Below, in pieces: positions 47,642-59,382 of a DNA stretch of 64,000 bases. The notes under the pieces were generated by a model. The model was not told the origin of the DNA, searched no databases, and saw only the letters and a program-made list of their open reading frames with translations. The stretch lies in assembly GCA_037501455.1 (NCBI GenBank), contig CM074864.1:38528001-38592000 (forward strand), written 5' to 3'. This DNA is from Lantana camara (Eukaryota > Streptophyta > Magnoliopsida > Lamiales > Verbenaceae). Position numbers and translations under genes: made by a program. Within the stretch, counting starts at the first letter, position 1; every line of letters starts with the position of its first letter.

Positions 47642-48002
47642 CTAGCAAATCGAAGTTGTTGTAGCATTTGACATCACACTATCATCTTCAAGCGAGATCT
47701 TTCCTTGTCGTGCCAACTGCATCAACTTGTCCTTAAATATGAAGCATTCGTGGATTGAGTGTTCGAGAAGATGATGGCACTTGCAATACTTAAAATCGTC
47801 AGTCTTTCCAACTTTATTAGGCCTTTTCATTTGGTGCCTCCCTTGATTTTGTCTTTGATCGTCCCCACGATAAACTCTTTTAGCTACTCCACCCGAATGA
47901 GCCCATACGATGAGACTTGAAATTCTTTCTTTGAAGGCTTCTCAATTCCAGTTGATTCCCCTTTCATTGAGGTTTCTGACTCATCTCGCCCCTCTGCACC
48001 AT
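47642..48002 (-). pseudogene. Gypsy gag-pol linker fragment of another lineage
   Basis: KTDDFKYCKCHHLLEHSIHE followed by CFIFKDKLMQLARQGKI is the well-known Cys/His segment after gag in many plant Ty3/gypsy elements (KYCRYHR...HPxEKC...FKDxIMxLxxxGKI). The frame extends upstream to about 47950 before decaying. It is unlike the gag of T or P, so it is a separate element. It is cut on the right where the truncated LTR of Q begins. Confidence 0.75.
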
Positions 48003-50946
48003 AAGTCTAGTCCAGGCATGAAATGGGCGATCCATACATGAACCGGACTCATAGCGAACTGGTGACAAATAAAAACTTCCCTAGCTAGGCGGATTCTAAC
48101 CCTGTACCAATCAATCAGAGAATACAACAATACAGTACGGAGGCAATAATATCAAACATGGAATTCCAATTAAGGCTACAAGCCCAACAATATCACCACG
48201 TAATTAAATTCATCATATAACCTTACAATGGGTTCAACTAATCATGCAACCTGTCTTGAATCAAAATCCATCAATAAATAGCAATTGGACCTCAAGCCTA
48301 AACACTAAATTCAATACGATAAAATGTAATAATATGAAACGTGACTTAAGTGTACAAGTGTAACTCCAACAAGGACACTAAGACTCGATTCCGCCTAGCA
48401 AAACCTGCAAGAAAACTGGAGAAGTGGAAAGAGGGGCCAGTCTCTAAAAGACTGAGTGAGCAGGGGCTATACATATATATAGAAACATGCACATGCAAGT
48501 CATAAATCCCGAGCAAGGTTTTATTGAAGTTAGTTCATTCAAAGAGGCATAAAATAGTTATCAATGCTCAGATTTTACAATTATATCAATTTATAAACAT
48601 TTCAATTCAGTTGGGTGATCAGTGGCTCGACGAGTGAGCTTGCACAATTCTCCATCCTTAGTCCGACCGTGTACAGTTAAGGGGTGATATTTATTGAAAA
48701 CGCGATCATGAAAACAATGAAACAATCAGTCAGTCATTCAGTACGTTTAATATCAATCAAGAGCAATATAGTCCAACCTCCTTCGGTGATGGTCAGACCT
48801 GCAGACCCAAACCATCCAATCAGTATAGGGATGAGACAGGGGCTCATGACTCCTACCCGTTCCTTCGATGGTATGGGAACCACCAGCTCAGGAATACCCC
48901 TCCTTCCTGTCTCCTAGGTCGCGCGAAGGTATTCCTAATAGGTACTTCATGTAAGGGTTCTTTCTGATGGCCGAATGCCGTTTCGGTCACCAATCCACGT
49001 TTTCCCTGGGCCCACAGTACAGTACAGTACAGTGCAGTGCAGTTCTCGCCAAAACAGTAGGGAATCAGTAATCATTTCAGTACATTGGAAGCAGTTCATT
49101 ACTTTTAAAACATTTACTCGATGATTCTCATTTGAAAACAATATAAATATACAATAAGGTTTTTGGCCAAAACATTGACATATGAAATGAAGGGTTTAAT
49201 ACATAACTAGAACGAAAAACACCCTCACCTGGAAGACGACGATATAAGGATACGAGCTATACCGGGTGCCTATTTGATCATGATATCTCCGCCCTGGAGA
49301 CGAGCTGTACAAGAAGGGAAACAATGTGTACTCGTGAGATACGACTCAATATGAAACTATATAGACGCACGATAATGCTCATAAAGTGGTGTGATATGTT
49401 ATGAAATGATATGATATATAATAAATCATAAAATGTCATGAAGTGTTGTGTTCATGTTCATGTGCACAATTAATGCTCTCACGTAATAGGCGATCATATA
49501 AATTCATACCATAACAAACAATCAACCATTAAAAAATTACCAAGCCATTGACACTCATTAACATGTATAACATGCTATTTAAGTTACCTGAGAGGTCGAG
49601 GGAGTGAAAAGGAAGCGATAAAACAAGTTTTGGTAAAGTTTAGCAAAAGTTAGGAGTTTTCCAAAATACACATACTGTAGGAAACTGGAAATATCTCAAG
49701 TTCTAGAAATTGGAATGGAGTTTTGTTTGTTGGATATGAAACTAGACAAATAGGTCTTTCTAATGATATATGGCTTGAATTATGGTTCAAAGTAATGTGA
49801 AAATGGAGTAGGCATGAAGTTGGATGAATTTAGATTTTCGAAGAAATGGTGATACCAAAATGGATTGATTATATCTCACAAACCAGAAAGGATATTGAGG
49901 TGATTCCAATTAGAGATTACTCTAGACTTCAAAAGGTTTCTGTGGTTAATTTCAGGTCAATCGGAGTTCGTTTGAAGAGGTACTGAAGAACAAAACAGTG
50001 CATATGTCCAGGCAGGGGGAGACACGCCTCAAGGCAAAAGAGCGACACGGCCGTGTCAGAGTACAAATGCGAAAAAGGGCTTGAGACACGGGCGTGTCTC
50101 CCGTCATCCCCAAGCTCCAAAAGCTTCAACAATGGTAGAAAAAGGAAAGAAATGGGGCAACAACACCACCTCAACCTCAAATCACACGAAAAAAACACCA
50201 TGAGGCATACACAACACGTAGAACACATATTTGCAAACGAGAGTTCCCGAAACGAGCTCGAACACATAAATCTCCTAACCCAGCACTATTCATCTTCTTC
50301 CCCAATTAGCTAAACAACACATATCCAAGGTACGAAAGAGATATTAAATCGAAGCACGTACCGAGTAGAGCACAAATCTTACCTTGGATCGTTGATCAGA
50401 TGGTCGGATCTTGCTTGCTCAAGCTCGAGAGCTTAAGGGACAAAAAGGGGGTTGTTTCCTTCTCTTCTCCCTCCCTCTTGCCTGGTCTAACGTGGAAATA
50501 GGTGGGAGAATGGAAAGGCTGGCCCTTTTTAGGGCTGGTCAAATGGGTCGGTTGAAATAGGGCAGGGTCAAACGATATTCGGTTCATTCATATCGGATTT
50601 TAAAACGTTAGGGCAATCAAATGGCTTTAGAAATTAAATAGTTAATCTATTGAATCCGAATCATCAAAATGAACTCAATGATAAGGTTGGGATTCGAATC
50701 CAAATCATCAAAACAAAAATAGCCACGGACGGCCCAAAACACCCTAATTACAATTAGGTCCCTAACTTGCAAATATCGAACAATTGAGTCCAAGTACGAT
50801 TTAAATAAATTCTAAGGCGAACATAATTAAAATAAACTTACACGATGACACTTAAATCATGCGTATTCACATAAATCATAGAAGTACAAAATAAAACTCT
50901 CTCGTGATGCCATACCTGGTCAGTCTTGAAAACACGGGGCGTCACA
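48003..50946 (-). repeat. Q 3' LTR, truncated at its distal end
   Basis: Ends GGGGCGTCACA at 50946, followed by a PPT. About 70 bp including the other terminus are missing at 48003, where it joins gypsy scrap. Sense features: exon-1 donor GT 50382-50381 (CAAG then GTAAGA), acceptor AG 49306-49305, exon 2 49304-49229, donor GT 49228-49227 (CCAG then GTGAGGG), acceptor AG 48406-48405, arms 48084-48093 and 48390-48399 (10 bp, perfect). Palindromes at 50044-50100; an ACAGT pentamer run at 49016-49043. Confidence 0.88.
50044..50100. repeat. Palindromes in Q LTR
   Basis: GACACGGCCGTGTC (50044-50057) is a perfect 14-bp palindrome. GAGACACGGGCGTGTCTC (50083-50100) is an 8-bp stem with a 2-nt centre. 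Confidence 0.9.
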
Positions 50947-52338
50947 ACCTCTCCCCCATAAGAAGGACTTGTCCTCAGGTCCTATGCCTCAAGTTCTGGA
51001 CTCTAAGCACAACTTCTCCATGTTCATCCCATGCGGGGTTCACGACATCCCAATAGGATTAGTTTGGAAAAGGTCTTCAAGCAACAGGGGTCTTGACCTC
51101 GTTGTAGAGAAGGCTTGTCCTTGAACTTGATCTGGTGTTAAGCGAGTAGCTCGGTTGGACTCGTACAATAAGAGGTTCCAAAGGATGCATCTTTTATCGT
51201 TTAAGTTCATTACGACCTAACTCTTGGGGTTCGGTTTGAAACGAGTATGGTGCCTTAGACAACCACTAACTCACAACCATGAACCTAACTGAACTCTTCA
51301 ATGCTTCGAAGTGTAGGTTCGATGTTGGGTGAATTGAACCATTCTCGGTCGAGTACTCCAGTGTTTGTTGCAACTCAGCTCTTGAATCATCCACGACCCT
51401 TGTCTCACCATGAAGCCTAAACACTCCCACAAACTAAGCTACCTCCAACGGCTAGCTAGCCAGCAACATGCAAAACTCACGCACTCGGCATGAGCAAAGA
51501 AATTGTCATCACGCATAGCAATCACTAACGGGAAAACCAACAATAAATAACAATGAATACGTAAATTTTTCATGAATGTTCTGATGTACCATGCACCGAA
51601 GAATGAAATTGGAATTCGATGTTGATGACTCAAGCTTGCATGTATATTTTGCCCCATGGTTGTTTTAACTTTCGATCTCCTCTAACGTCTGCTCGGTCGA
51701 ATTGATAGTCCGGCCCTTAATTGATCCCATCCTCCGGATAACCTAATTCTTGATGCCTCTTTCACATTCTTTCTCTTTGTTCTCTCAAGCTCTTGAGTGT
51801 TCACTTGACCTTGACCCGATTAACTCATTTTCCTAGCGAGTTATATTCGTCGTCCCGGATGTTTGAACCACTCTTCTAGGAGCCCGAATTACCATGCCTA
51901 ACTCTTCATGTCGAGTTGGATCTCGCTATCTCGGATTCTCGAGGTAATTTCCTATTAACTCAAGTTACGGTTGTTTCCTTAGACGTGTTTCCGACTCATC
52001 ATGGAAAAATGACTAATGAATTGGAAACCAGACCTGCTCATGTTGTCTCACCTCGTAGATATTCCACCTTCAACGCTTGGTTGAATTAATTCTCACTTTT
52101 ACCATCACGGAATGTGATAATCCGATCAGACTTTCCTTACCCGATATTTTTTCTACCGTTCCCATAGTTCCTTCATGCTTCTATTAACCTTGATATTCGA
52201 AACTTGATATACAACTTCAAACATTTTAAAAACTTCAGAGGTTGAATTCGTACGTGTCTTTGAATGAGATGTCGACGGTGTTATCCCCGATTATTGATCA
52301 TCCCTCCTCGGTACAATGATTGAATATCCCGTGAGCTC
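50947..52338 (-). other. Q internal region, part 1 (non-coding), with PPT
   Basis: The PPT complement ACCTCTCCCCCA is at 50947-50958, and a PPT hairpin with one mismatch at 50965-50982. The remaining 1.35 kb shows no retroviral protein. Q may be another non-autonomous element, or its coding part lies beyond T. Confidence 0.7.
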
Positions 52339-52752
52339 TGTAACAGCCTGAAAACCCACCTGTAGATATTGTCCGCTTTGCTATCCAAAAGTTAGCATAG
52401 CCTCACGGTTTTATTCTTCCCGGTGGAATTTAAGCCAAAGGCGTCCACCCAGGAAAAGGCCTCTATAGAGAAGAGGTATCCACCCCCTTATAAGGAAGGC
52501 TTAGTTCTCCTCTTCCTCCGATGTAGGACATTACATACCGGCTCTGATACCATTTGTAATAGCCCGAAAACCCGCCTGTAGATATTGCCCGCTTTGCTAT
52601 CCATAAGTCGGCATAGCCTCACGGTTTTATTCTTCCTGGTGGAATTTAAGCTAAAGGCGCCCACCTAGGAAAAAGGCCTCTACAGGGAAGAGGTATCCAC
52701 CCCTTTATAAGGAAGGCGTAGTTCTCCTCTTCCTCCGATGTGGGACATTACA
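52339..52752 (-). mobile_element. TRIM element with near-zero internal domain
   Basis: Two direct repeats of about 197 bp (52339-52535 and 52555-52752) begin TGTAACAGCC / TGTAATAGCC and end GGACATTACA; AGCTC flanks both sides (52334-52338, 52753-52757). The 19-bp middle is just the complement of a tRNA-Met PBS (TGGTATCAGAGCC). The LTR words GATATTG, CTTATAAGGAA and CGATGTGGGA are those of a TRIM family I recall as widespread in angiosperms. No PPT fits in the middle, and there is no coding capacity. Confidence 0.9.
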
Positions 52753-52757
52753 AGCTC

Positions 52758-53559
52758 GCACTTTTATTCGCTTAAGTACTCATCTTCCTTACAACTTCTT
52801 AAAGTCCTTAATCATCCCAGATCGTGCTCTCCCCCTTAAGAATTTCTTTCTTTGTTTGTTGAATTCGCCTTATCATTTTCTTGACCCAACTCTCAACTCC
52901 TTCAAAATCCTCCTCCTCAAATTGGTTGGCACTAATTATGTAGTGTATACGGTTCTCTTACTCACACTCTCTTTAAGTGATTGGTTAGGGTAGTAACCAT
53001 ACTTCTCTCATGTCCAATTTTCTGCTCGATCTCGACACTCTTCAAAATTTTCCATTGTTCCCTCTTTCACTTTACAACCCGAGATTTATTTCTCTCCCCA
53101 ATCTCGATTGGTTTAATATGGTATGCAAGGCATGAGGTGAAAAAGACTTCCTATCAAGCAAACACCAAACTATGCATGTCGGGTTAGAATGTTTAATGCA
53201 TGTTGCACGTTTCCAATAATCAAAGTATGCATCATATTTGAGCAATTAGTTCAATTAAATCAATATAAGATGAGATTAAAATAATTAATGTGATTTATGA
53301 TGAACGTGCCATGAATGCAAGTACCTTTCACCGTAGTGGAAATCTTTAGCCCAGTGGATCAGTCCCTTGGTCTTAAAATCTTTAATCGCCTCTAGCGTAC
53401 CCACGGTCTTCTAACTTCCTTGATTTACCTTGTATCCACCCACATTTTCCGAAATCCGAATGCGTTGCTTCGTTTCGATTCTTCTATACCCTCTCTCGAC
53501 ACCTTAACTCCTCCAACATACCAATTTCTCGTTTATCCAACTCCTCACTGTAGTTGTTA
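52758..53559 (-). other. Q internal region, part 2 (non-coding)
   Basis: About 0.8 kb without recognisable codons. The stretch near 53310-53350 (CATGAATG..., then CTTTCACCGTAGTG) resembles N2 near 18350 and P near 42220, so it is a shared internal motif of these minus-strand elements. Interrupted by T at 53560. Confidence 0.6.
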
Positions 53560-53960
53560 TGTGACACCCAGATTTCCCGACCGTACAGGTACGCGCACCG
53601 CACATGTGAGTTTTGAGATTTAGGATTTATTTAATTCCTTTTTGTTATTTATTTGCACGATTTAATTTATTTTAATTTGAGTACTTGTGATTTATGTGAT
53701 TTCAATTTTTAACTTCGTGAATTTAATTCCTGATTTGTGTATTTAATTTTCGAGCATGATTTATGTGTTTGATTACTTCTAATTTTGAGGCTTACATGAC
53801 TATTTGGCCTTAACTGTAACAATTCAAATCTTGCGGACTTAACTGATAATTCGATTTGGACTTGTTTGTAACAATTGTAAATTACATACCACTTTGTATG
53901 AATTTAAATTCTTGGAGGGCTTAGTAGTAATTTCCCTTTTCTTCCTCATCTCTTTCATGA

Positions 53961-53966
53961 TATAAA
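53961..53966 (+). promoter_or_regulatory. Predicted TATA box of T
   Basis: TATAAA 400 bp into the LTR, followed by a C/T-rich start-like region near 53990. No longer has a functional product to express. Confidence 0.55.
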
Positions 53967-54488
53967 CATATGTACCCATATACATACATTCTTCTTCATC
54001 TCTTATACAAAAGAACAAGAACAAATCACTCCATCTCCCTCCCCTTTCATCTCGGCATGGACAAGGAAGCTTAAGCCAAAGATTTATCTCTATTTACTTC
54101 AAGAATCAATCACAAAACTCTCTCTCTTTCTTCCCCTTCATCCTTTCTTATTTACAAGGTGAGCTATGTGTATAGATATGTTTGAGGTATTTGAATAACT
54201 GTTAGAGATTATGAATTCTATGAATTCCATGATATGTTTTGAAGTATTTGTAATGATCTGAGTTGGTTTCATGCATATATAACTTGAGTTCATGAATTTT
54301 TGAGCATGATTGATCATTTGGCAACTTTAAGGGTTTCATGAATGGTTTTTGATGAATTTAAGCATGTTTCCATGGACTTATTGTGGCCTAATTGATATAT
54401 ATGAGATGTGTGCTTGATATATGTTGGTTTTGGGGTGTTTTATGTGTTGTGGTGTGGTTTTTCCCCTATTTCTGCGCGTTCTTGCATC

Positions 54489-54614
54489 GTGACATGCCCG
54501 TGTCACCCTTTGTACTGAGTGGGTGACACGCTTGTGTCACATCTCCTTATCGCGCCTGTACTGAGACACGGGCATGTCTCAGTTTGGCCATAGGGAGAGA
54601 CACGCCCGTGTCTC
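54489..54614. repeat. Hairpin cluster in T LTR
   Basis: Four stems in a row: GTGACA/TGTCAC (54489-54506), GTGACAC/GTGTCAC (54523-54540), CTGAGACA/TGTCTCAG (54561-54582) and GAGACACG/CGTGTCTC (54597-54614). Confidence 0.88.
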
Positions 54615-54741
54615 ACCCTTTCTTGTTTATGTATGTTTTACACTTTCTCTATTGTTTCGCATATAATCTTGTTACTTCAATTACGATGTATATGCATAAG
54701 TGAATTATTGAATTTGAATTCCCGATACATGCTTTATATTC

Positions 54742-57700
54742 TGTAGCACCCGAGCGCAAGGTACCACATCCCCCGCACCGAGACCCGACCCGAATATGAA
54801 ATGAACGAGGATATACACACACACTATGCTAGGCGGGACTAACCCTTGAACCATAAAATCAGAGTAAATATTAAAGCGGAAGCTATAACTGATCATGATA
54901 TAAACAATGAGCATTCAAGCTCCAAAACTATAGATCATTTACAATATTTTCATGCCATCACGGCTCAAAACATGTACGCTCCAAATCATAATTCATATAC
55001 AATGATCATAATATGAGTATGCAAGTGTAACATCCAAAAATACTAGAGTTAGAGATAAATACGAGACACTCGACTCGAATTCTCGCCTAGCTCCTTACAC
55101 CTGCACAAAATAACTGAAAACAAACGGGTTCAGTCCAAAAGAGACTGGTGGGTATAAAACAGGGCATAATTATAATATAAGACAGTATTTAAACATTCAC
55201 ATGCAAGCTACAATCCCAAATGAGGTTTTTAAAGCATTTCCCAAGTGTGTGAAATAAAGAAATCATCAAAAAGGATTATAACGCCAATTTCCATTAGGTC
55301 TTATGTGGCCCGGCCAGTGGGCGTGCATTATCTCCAACCAACACCTTGTGTAATTCATTAAACGTTCATTCTTTCTTTGTTTTCAAGCATCACATTCTTT
55401 CGTGCACATTCATTATCATTTACACCTTCTTCCTCCGAGTTGGTGGCGGGTTTGCAAGGCCCGACCACCCATTCATTGACCAAGAGGGGTTACATGACTC
55501 CCCTAGTGGCACTCAGCTCCCATTCCTCGCCAATCTCCTGGTAAGGTCCGGTATCACTGTAGTTTGGCTGGAACTAGAGTAAGGGATCTCCGTCGGCCCA
55601 TGCCTCCCTGGATAGCCACTCATACTAAGTTCCTGGGCCTCATTCCCTGCATTCATTCATTCCTTCTCGCCAAAACAATTGGTAGGGTTCATAAAATAAA
55701 GGCTTTACGTTGCAATCATTTACTCTTGAAACGACTCTATATACATATAATAAATTTTGGCCGAAAACTTTACACATTGAAGGTATATAGGGTCATTTAA
55801 CTAAATAGTAGAGAAACCCACCTTAGAACGACAAAAAGAGAGCACAAGAGCCTCACGGACCGGCCTCGTCTCCAACAGGATCAAAATCTGTGCAAGGAAG
55901 GTGAAGTGAGACTCAAAATGACCATATAAGACGCTCGGTAATGTAATGATCATGATATGAATGCATAGAAGAGGATATTACGTAATGAACACGTTCATGT
56001 GCAGGATTAATATCTTAAAAACATATAAGCTATCATTCCATTCCTTTCAAGAAACGTTTAAATCCATTCAAGTTCATAATTTCCATATTTCATACCAAAT
56101 CAATCCAAAGAATTCAAATAACGTTCATAACACGTAATATAACATGTATACATATCATACGAGTCATAAAACAAGAGGTACATAAGCAATTAGGGTTTAA
56201 TTTAAGAGCAAAGATCCATGCATGCACATATTGTAGCAAAGAAGACACCTTGAGACATAACTTGACAAATATTCCACGAAAAATCATAAAATTTCATGAC
56301 ACATAAGATAATAGATTATATGACATGTTAATGAAGTGTATGAACCAAAAACAAGCCAAGGAAACCATGCATTTTACGTTTGAAAATTGATTTTTTGTGC
56401 AGAAAGTGCAGGGGTCGCGGCCGCGACCCATTTCCTTCATGAAATGGTAGCGGCCGCTAACCTATTTTTCACCAAATTTTCGTCCAATTTTTCAACAACT
56501 CGAAAGTAGGCCAATTTTGGGTAGTGGGCGCGACCTAAAATGAACGTGTTTCAGGTCGCGGGCGCGACCTGAGAGACAATGCATCAAATATGTGAGAGGG
56601 TCGCGGCTGCTACCAATTTTCCTCTAATCGCGATCGCGGCCGCAACCGCCCTGCACCAGCAACAAAAATGCAACGAAACAGAGCAGCGGCTGTGCCAAAC
56701 TTCAACCAACAAGTCCATGTATGAAATGATAACAAATATGCAACAAAACAACTCGAAAAGAACACTTAAACAGGCTCCCAAAGTGATCAAACATGAGGAG
56801 GATAAATAGGTGATCATTTCATCCAATTTCTTTAAAGTTCCATTAATGGAATCTCATAAATTCTTCAACTACCACATAATTCATGATCATAAATGAAAAA
56901 AGGGAGTTAAGGCCACCATTTCCATGCTTTAAACCAACCAAAACCATCAAGGAATGCATGAGATCAACAATATGACATAAACCTAACTATTCATCATCTT
57001 CTCCAAAACCCCATACAAACATGCTCAAATTTGGGGATGCATGGTTCAAAATGACACATAATGAATGTATATTACAACCCTAAGTTACCTTTTGGATTGG
57101 ATGAAGTTTGGAAGAGATTTGAGCCTTGAATCTCCAAGCTTGACAAGGGTTACGGGAAAACACTGGAGAACAGGGGTTTTTGATGAAATTTCTCTAAGTG
57201 TGGAGGGTTGTTTCGGGTTGGGGTGGTTAAGGGCTGATCGATGGTTAAGTTAGGTTCCAAGGAATCCAACCATGGTTAATTTGGTCAAGCTTTGTGAAAG
57301 TTATAGCTATTTTGGTAAAAGGTAGCAGTTTTGGCGAACGTAACACATTTCGGTTGAATTTTGGAGGTTCAAATAATTTTGGAAAAATATAAGGCTAAGT
57401 TCATTAAACCCGAATTTTTGATACGAGTACAACGAAGTTGACAGAACTCGATTCCGAGTTCCCTAGCTCAAGATATCACATACGGAACCAATGGTACGCT
57501 AATTGCTCGTTAGCCCCCGTTTTGGATTTCAAAATCAAAATAAATTCATAACTCAAGAAAATGAATCCAAAAACATGAAACGAACATATATACATATTCA
57601 TAACACGTATAATTCCAACATATTAAATTTCCACGAAATTTCGAATTCATTTAACATAGAAACGGCAAGCAAACGAGTCATACACACACAAATCGTTCAA

Positions 57701-57864
57701 AATAGCATATAAATTCAAATTCAAATAATTTCAAATAATTCAATTATTCAAGAATTTCATGTAATATGGAATAAAAAACTTAATGAAGTAATTAAAATAA
57801 ATTAACGCGCACGTAATTATCACATAAGCCATACCTGTACAACTTGAAAAGTCGGGGCGTTACA
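54742..57864 (-). mobile_element. R: solo LTR inside T's 5' LTR
   Basis: TGTAGCACCCGAGC to GGGGCGTTACA, 3123 bp, flanked by TATTC (54737-54741, 57865-57869). It is the same family as G1's LTR. Sense features: exon-1 donor GT 57088-57087 (AAAG then GTAACT), acceptor AG 55889-55888, exon 2 55887-55822, donor GT 55821-55820 (TAAG then GTGGGTTTC), acceptor AG 55102-55101, arms 54828-54838 and 55081-55091 (one change), hairpin 55525-55546. No internal region, so an LTR-LTR recombination product. Confidence 0.95.
56412..56640. repeat. Palindrome cluster in R
   Basis: GGGTCGCGGCCGCGACCC (56412-56429, identical to G1), TAGCGGCCGCTA (56448-56459), and a 10-bp stem TCAGGTCGCG / CGCGACCTGA around GG (56551-56572). 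Two decayed units follow near 56598 and 56625. Confidence 0.9.
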
Positions 57865-57869
57865 TATTC

Positions 57870-59179
57870 GTTATGCAATACGTGGATCCGTAATTGTGTA
57901 CATGAACATGCCATTTATATAATGTGATCTCATAATCATGCCATGTGCATTTTATCAATTACTGAGCGTCGTACTTGATTCATTTAGTCGAGTCTCACTC
58001 GTGTCCTGTTTATCTTATCCAGAGGGTTCTCAGGAGGGCGACGAGCCAGCTGTGTAGGGTTCGGCGAGTTTGTTTCCTTCTTTTTGGTTCGGCACATGTG
58101 AGGATTTGATAGGTTATGTATTATCAAACCTACAACCATATTATGTGAAATTTTGGCCAAAACCTATCTTATACTTATGTACCTTGATTTCAAAGATCAA
58201 ATGGTTTTAAAGTACAACCCTAAAAACCTGTTCCTGTCCTATTTTGGCGAGAACCTGACACTTCCTGGGGACCAGGGGCTTGTGTATTGAGAAAACTGGA
58301 AAAGCATGGGTTGACGACTATCTCCTGCATAAGTCCCAACCAAAGTAGGACTACCAGGATATTCACCGGGAGGTTTGGTGAATTGAAGGGGCTCCAGATC
58401 ATTGGGATTCATGTACCCATTGATCATCCTGTCCTGGGTGGCAAGGGCTGGCTACCCGAACCAGCAACCCGCAGGAAAAAGTTGTATTTGTGCACTTGAA
58501 CTGAACCCTGTATTAAGTGAAACATAATTCTTGCATGACCACTTAATAACTATATTTTGTGCACTAAAGGAGTAAGGTTGGAGAATGCTCACTCGCCGAG
58601 CTACTGATCACTTTCCTGAAATAAACTTGAAAGTTGTAATTCCATACATTGACATGCTGTGTTTTCACTTATTCTTTGAAAACCTCGTGTGAAATTACGG
58701 CTTGCATGATCTTTACTGGTTTATATATATTATTTATGCCATTCACTCAGTCTTGTAGAGATTGACCCCTCCCTCCTTTGTCCCTCAAGTACTTGGCGTA
58801 GCTAGGCGGGAAATTGCATTTGTTTTTGTAATTTTATATCTAGCTTGAGTCACACACATCCTGTACCACACACTTGTATTTACCTCTGATTTTGTGTTAG
58901 CTTGTGACCGAATACTTTTATATCTTGATGATTATGTAACGGAGACTTGTGGTTTAACTGTATATTCTTGATCTATTATAACTATGCTTCTGTAACTTCT
59001 ATCTCGATTCCTGTTTATATTACTGCTCGATTTCTGATTGTTGGTACAGGGTTAGTCCCGCCTAGCCAGGGTCCGTGTCGTGTCTCCGTTCGCTATGATT
59101 AGACTTGTATGTGGACTATATTCGTATATGAGTATGGTCTTAGTGCCGGGGGATGTGGGGACCCATGCTCGGGATCACA
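57870..59179 (+). repeat. T 5' LTR, segment 2
   Basis: Acceptor AG 58021-58022, predicted exon 2 58023-58097, weak donor (CAT then GTGAGG at 58098). Loop-conserved hairpin 58361-58383; CAGTCT-type hairpin near 58748; degenerate acceptor next to arm GCTAGGCGGGA 58801-58811; second arm TCCCGCCTAGC 59056-59066 (11 bp, perfect). Ends GGGATCACA at 59179. Confidence 0.9.
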
Positions 59180-59187
59180 TCCTAAAG

Positions 59188-59200
59188 TGGTATCAGTGCC
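59188..59200 (+). other. T primer-binding site
   Basis: TGGTATCAGTGCC, initiator tRNA-Met complement with one mismatch, eight bases after the LTR. Confidence 0.9.
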
Positions 59201-59382
59201 CGGTTGCAAAACCGGGGTTCTAGCTTTGAGTCTGTCTAGGCCCTTCAGCTTTGGAACAACTTGTCAATGTGTTCTTGCATTTACTTGCTAACTTCTTGTT
59301 ATGTGAACTATTTAAGTGTTGCATTTTGTTTTCATGGGCATAAATTGATCAATCATGCATTTTCAGTGTTTGATATTACAGA

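Larger units (their letters stand above)
53560..54741 (+). repeat. T 5' LTR, segment 1
   Basis: Starts TGTGACACCC. A canonical TATAAA is at 53961-53966 with a pyrimidine-rich stretch about 25-30 bp later, so U3 is about 430 bp. Exon-1 donor GT 54159-54160 (ACAAG then GTGAGC). Hairpin cluster 54489-54614. It ends in TATTC, the target of R. Confidence 0.92.

Noticed and set aside
47642..47830. Host zinc-finger gene
   Set aside because: The Cys/His pattern and FKDKLMQLARQGKI stretch are those of gypsy gag-pol linkers, and the frame decays on both sides.
52339..52752. Cassandra-type TRIM carrying 5S rRNA sequence
   Set aside because: No 5S internal promoter words are visible; the LTR resembles another TRIM family.
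59188..59200. tRNA-Met gene fragments at the PBS sites
   Set aside because: Only 12-14 nt match, always beside an LTR end; these are primer sites, not tRNA genes.
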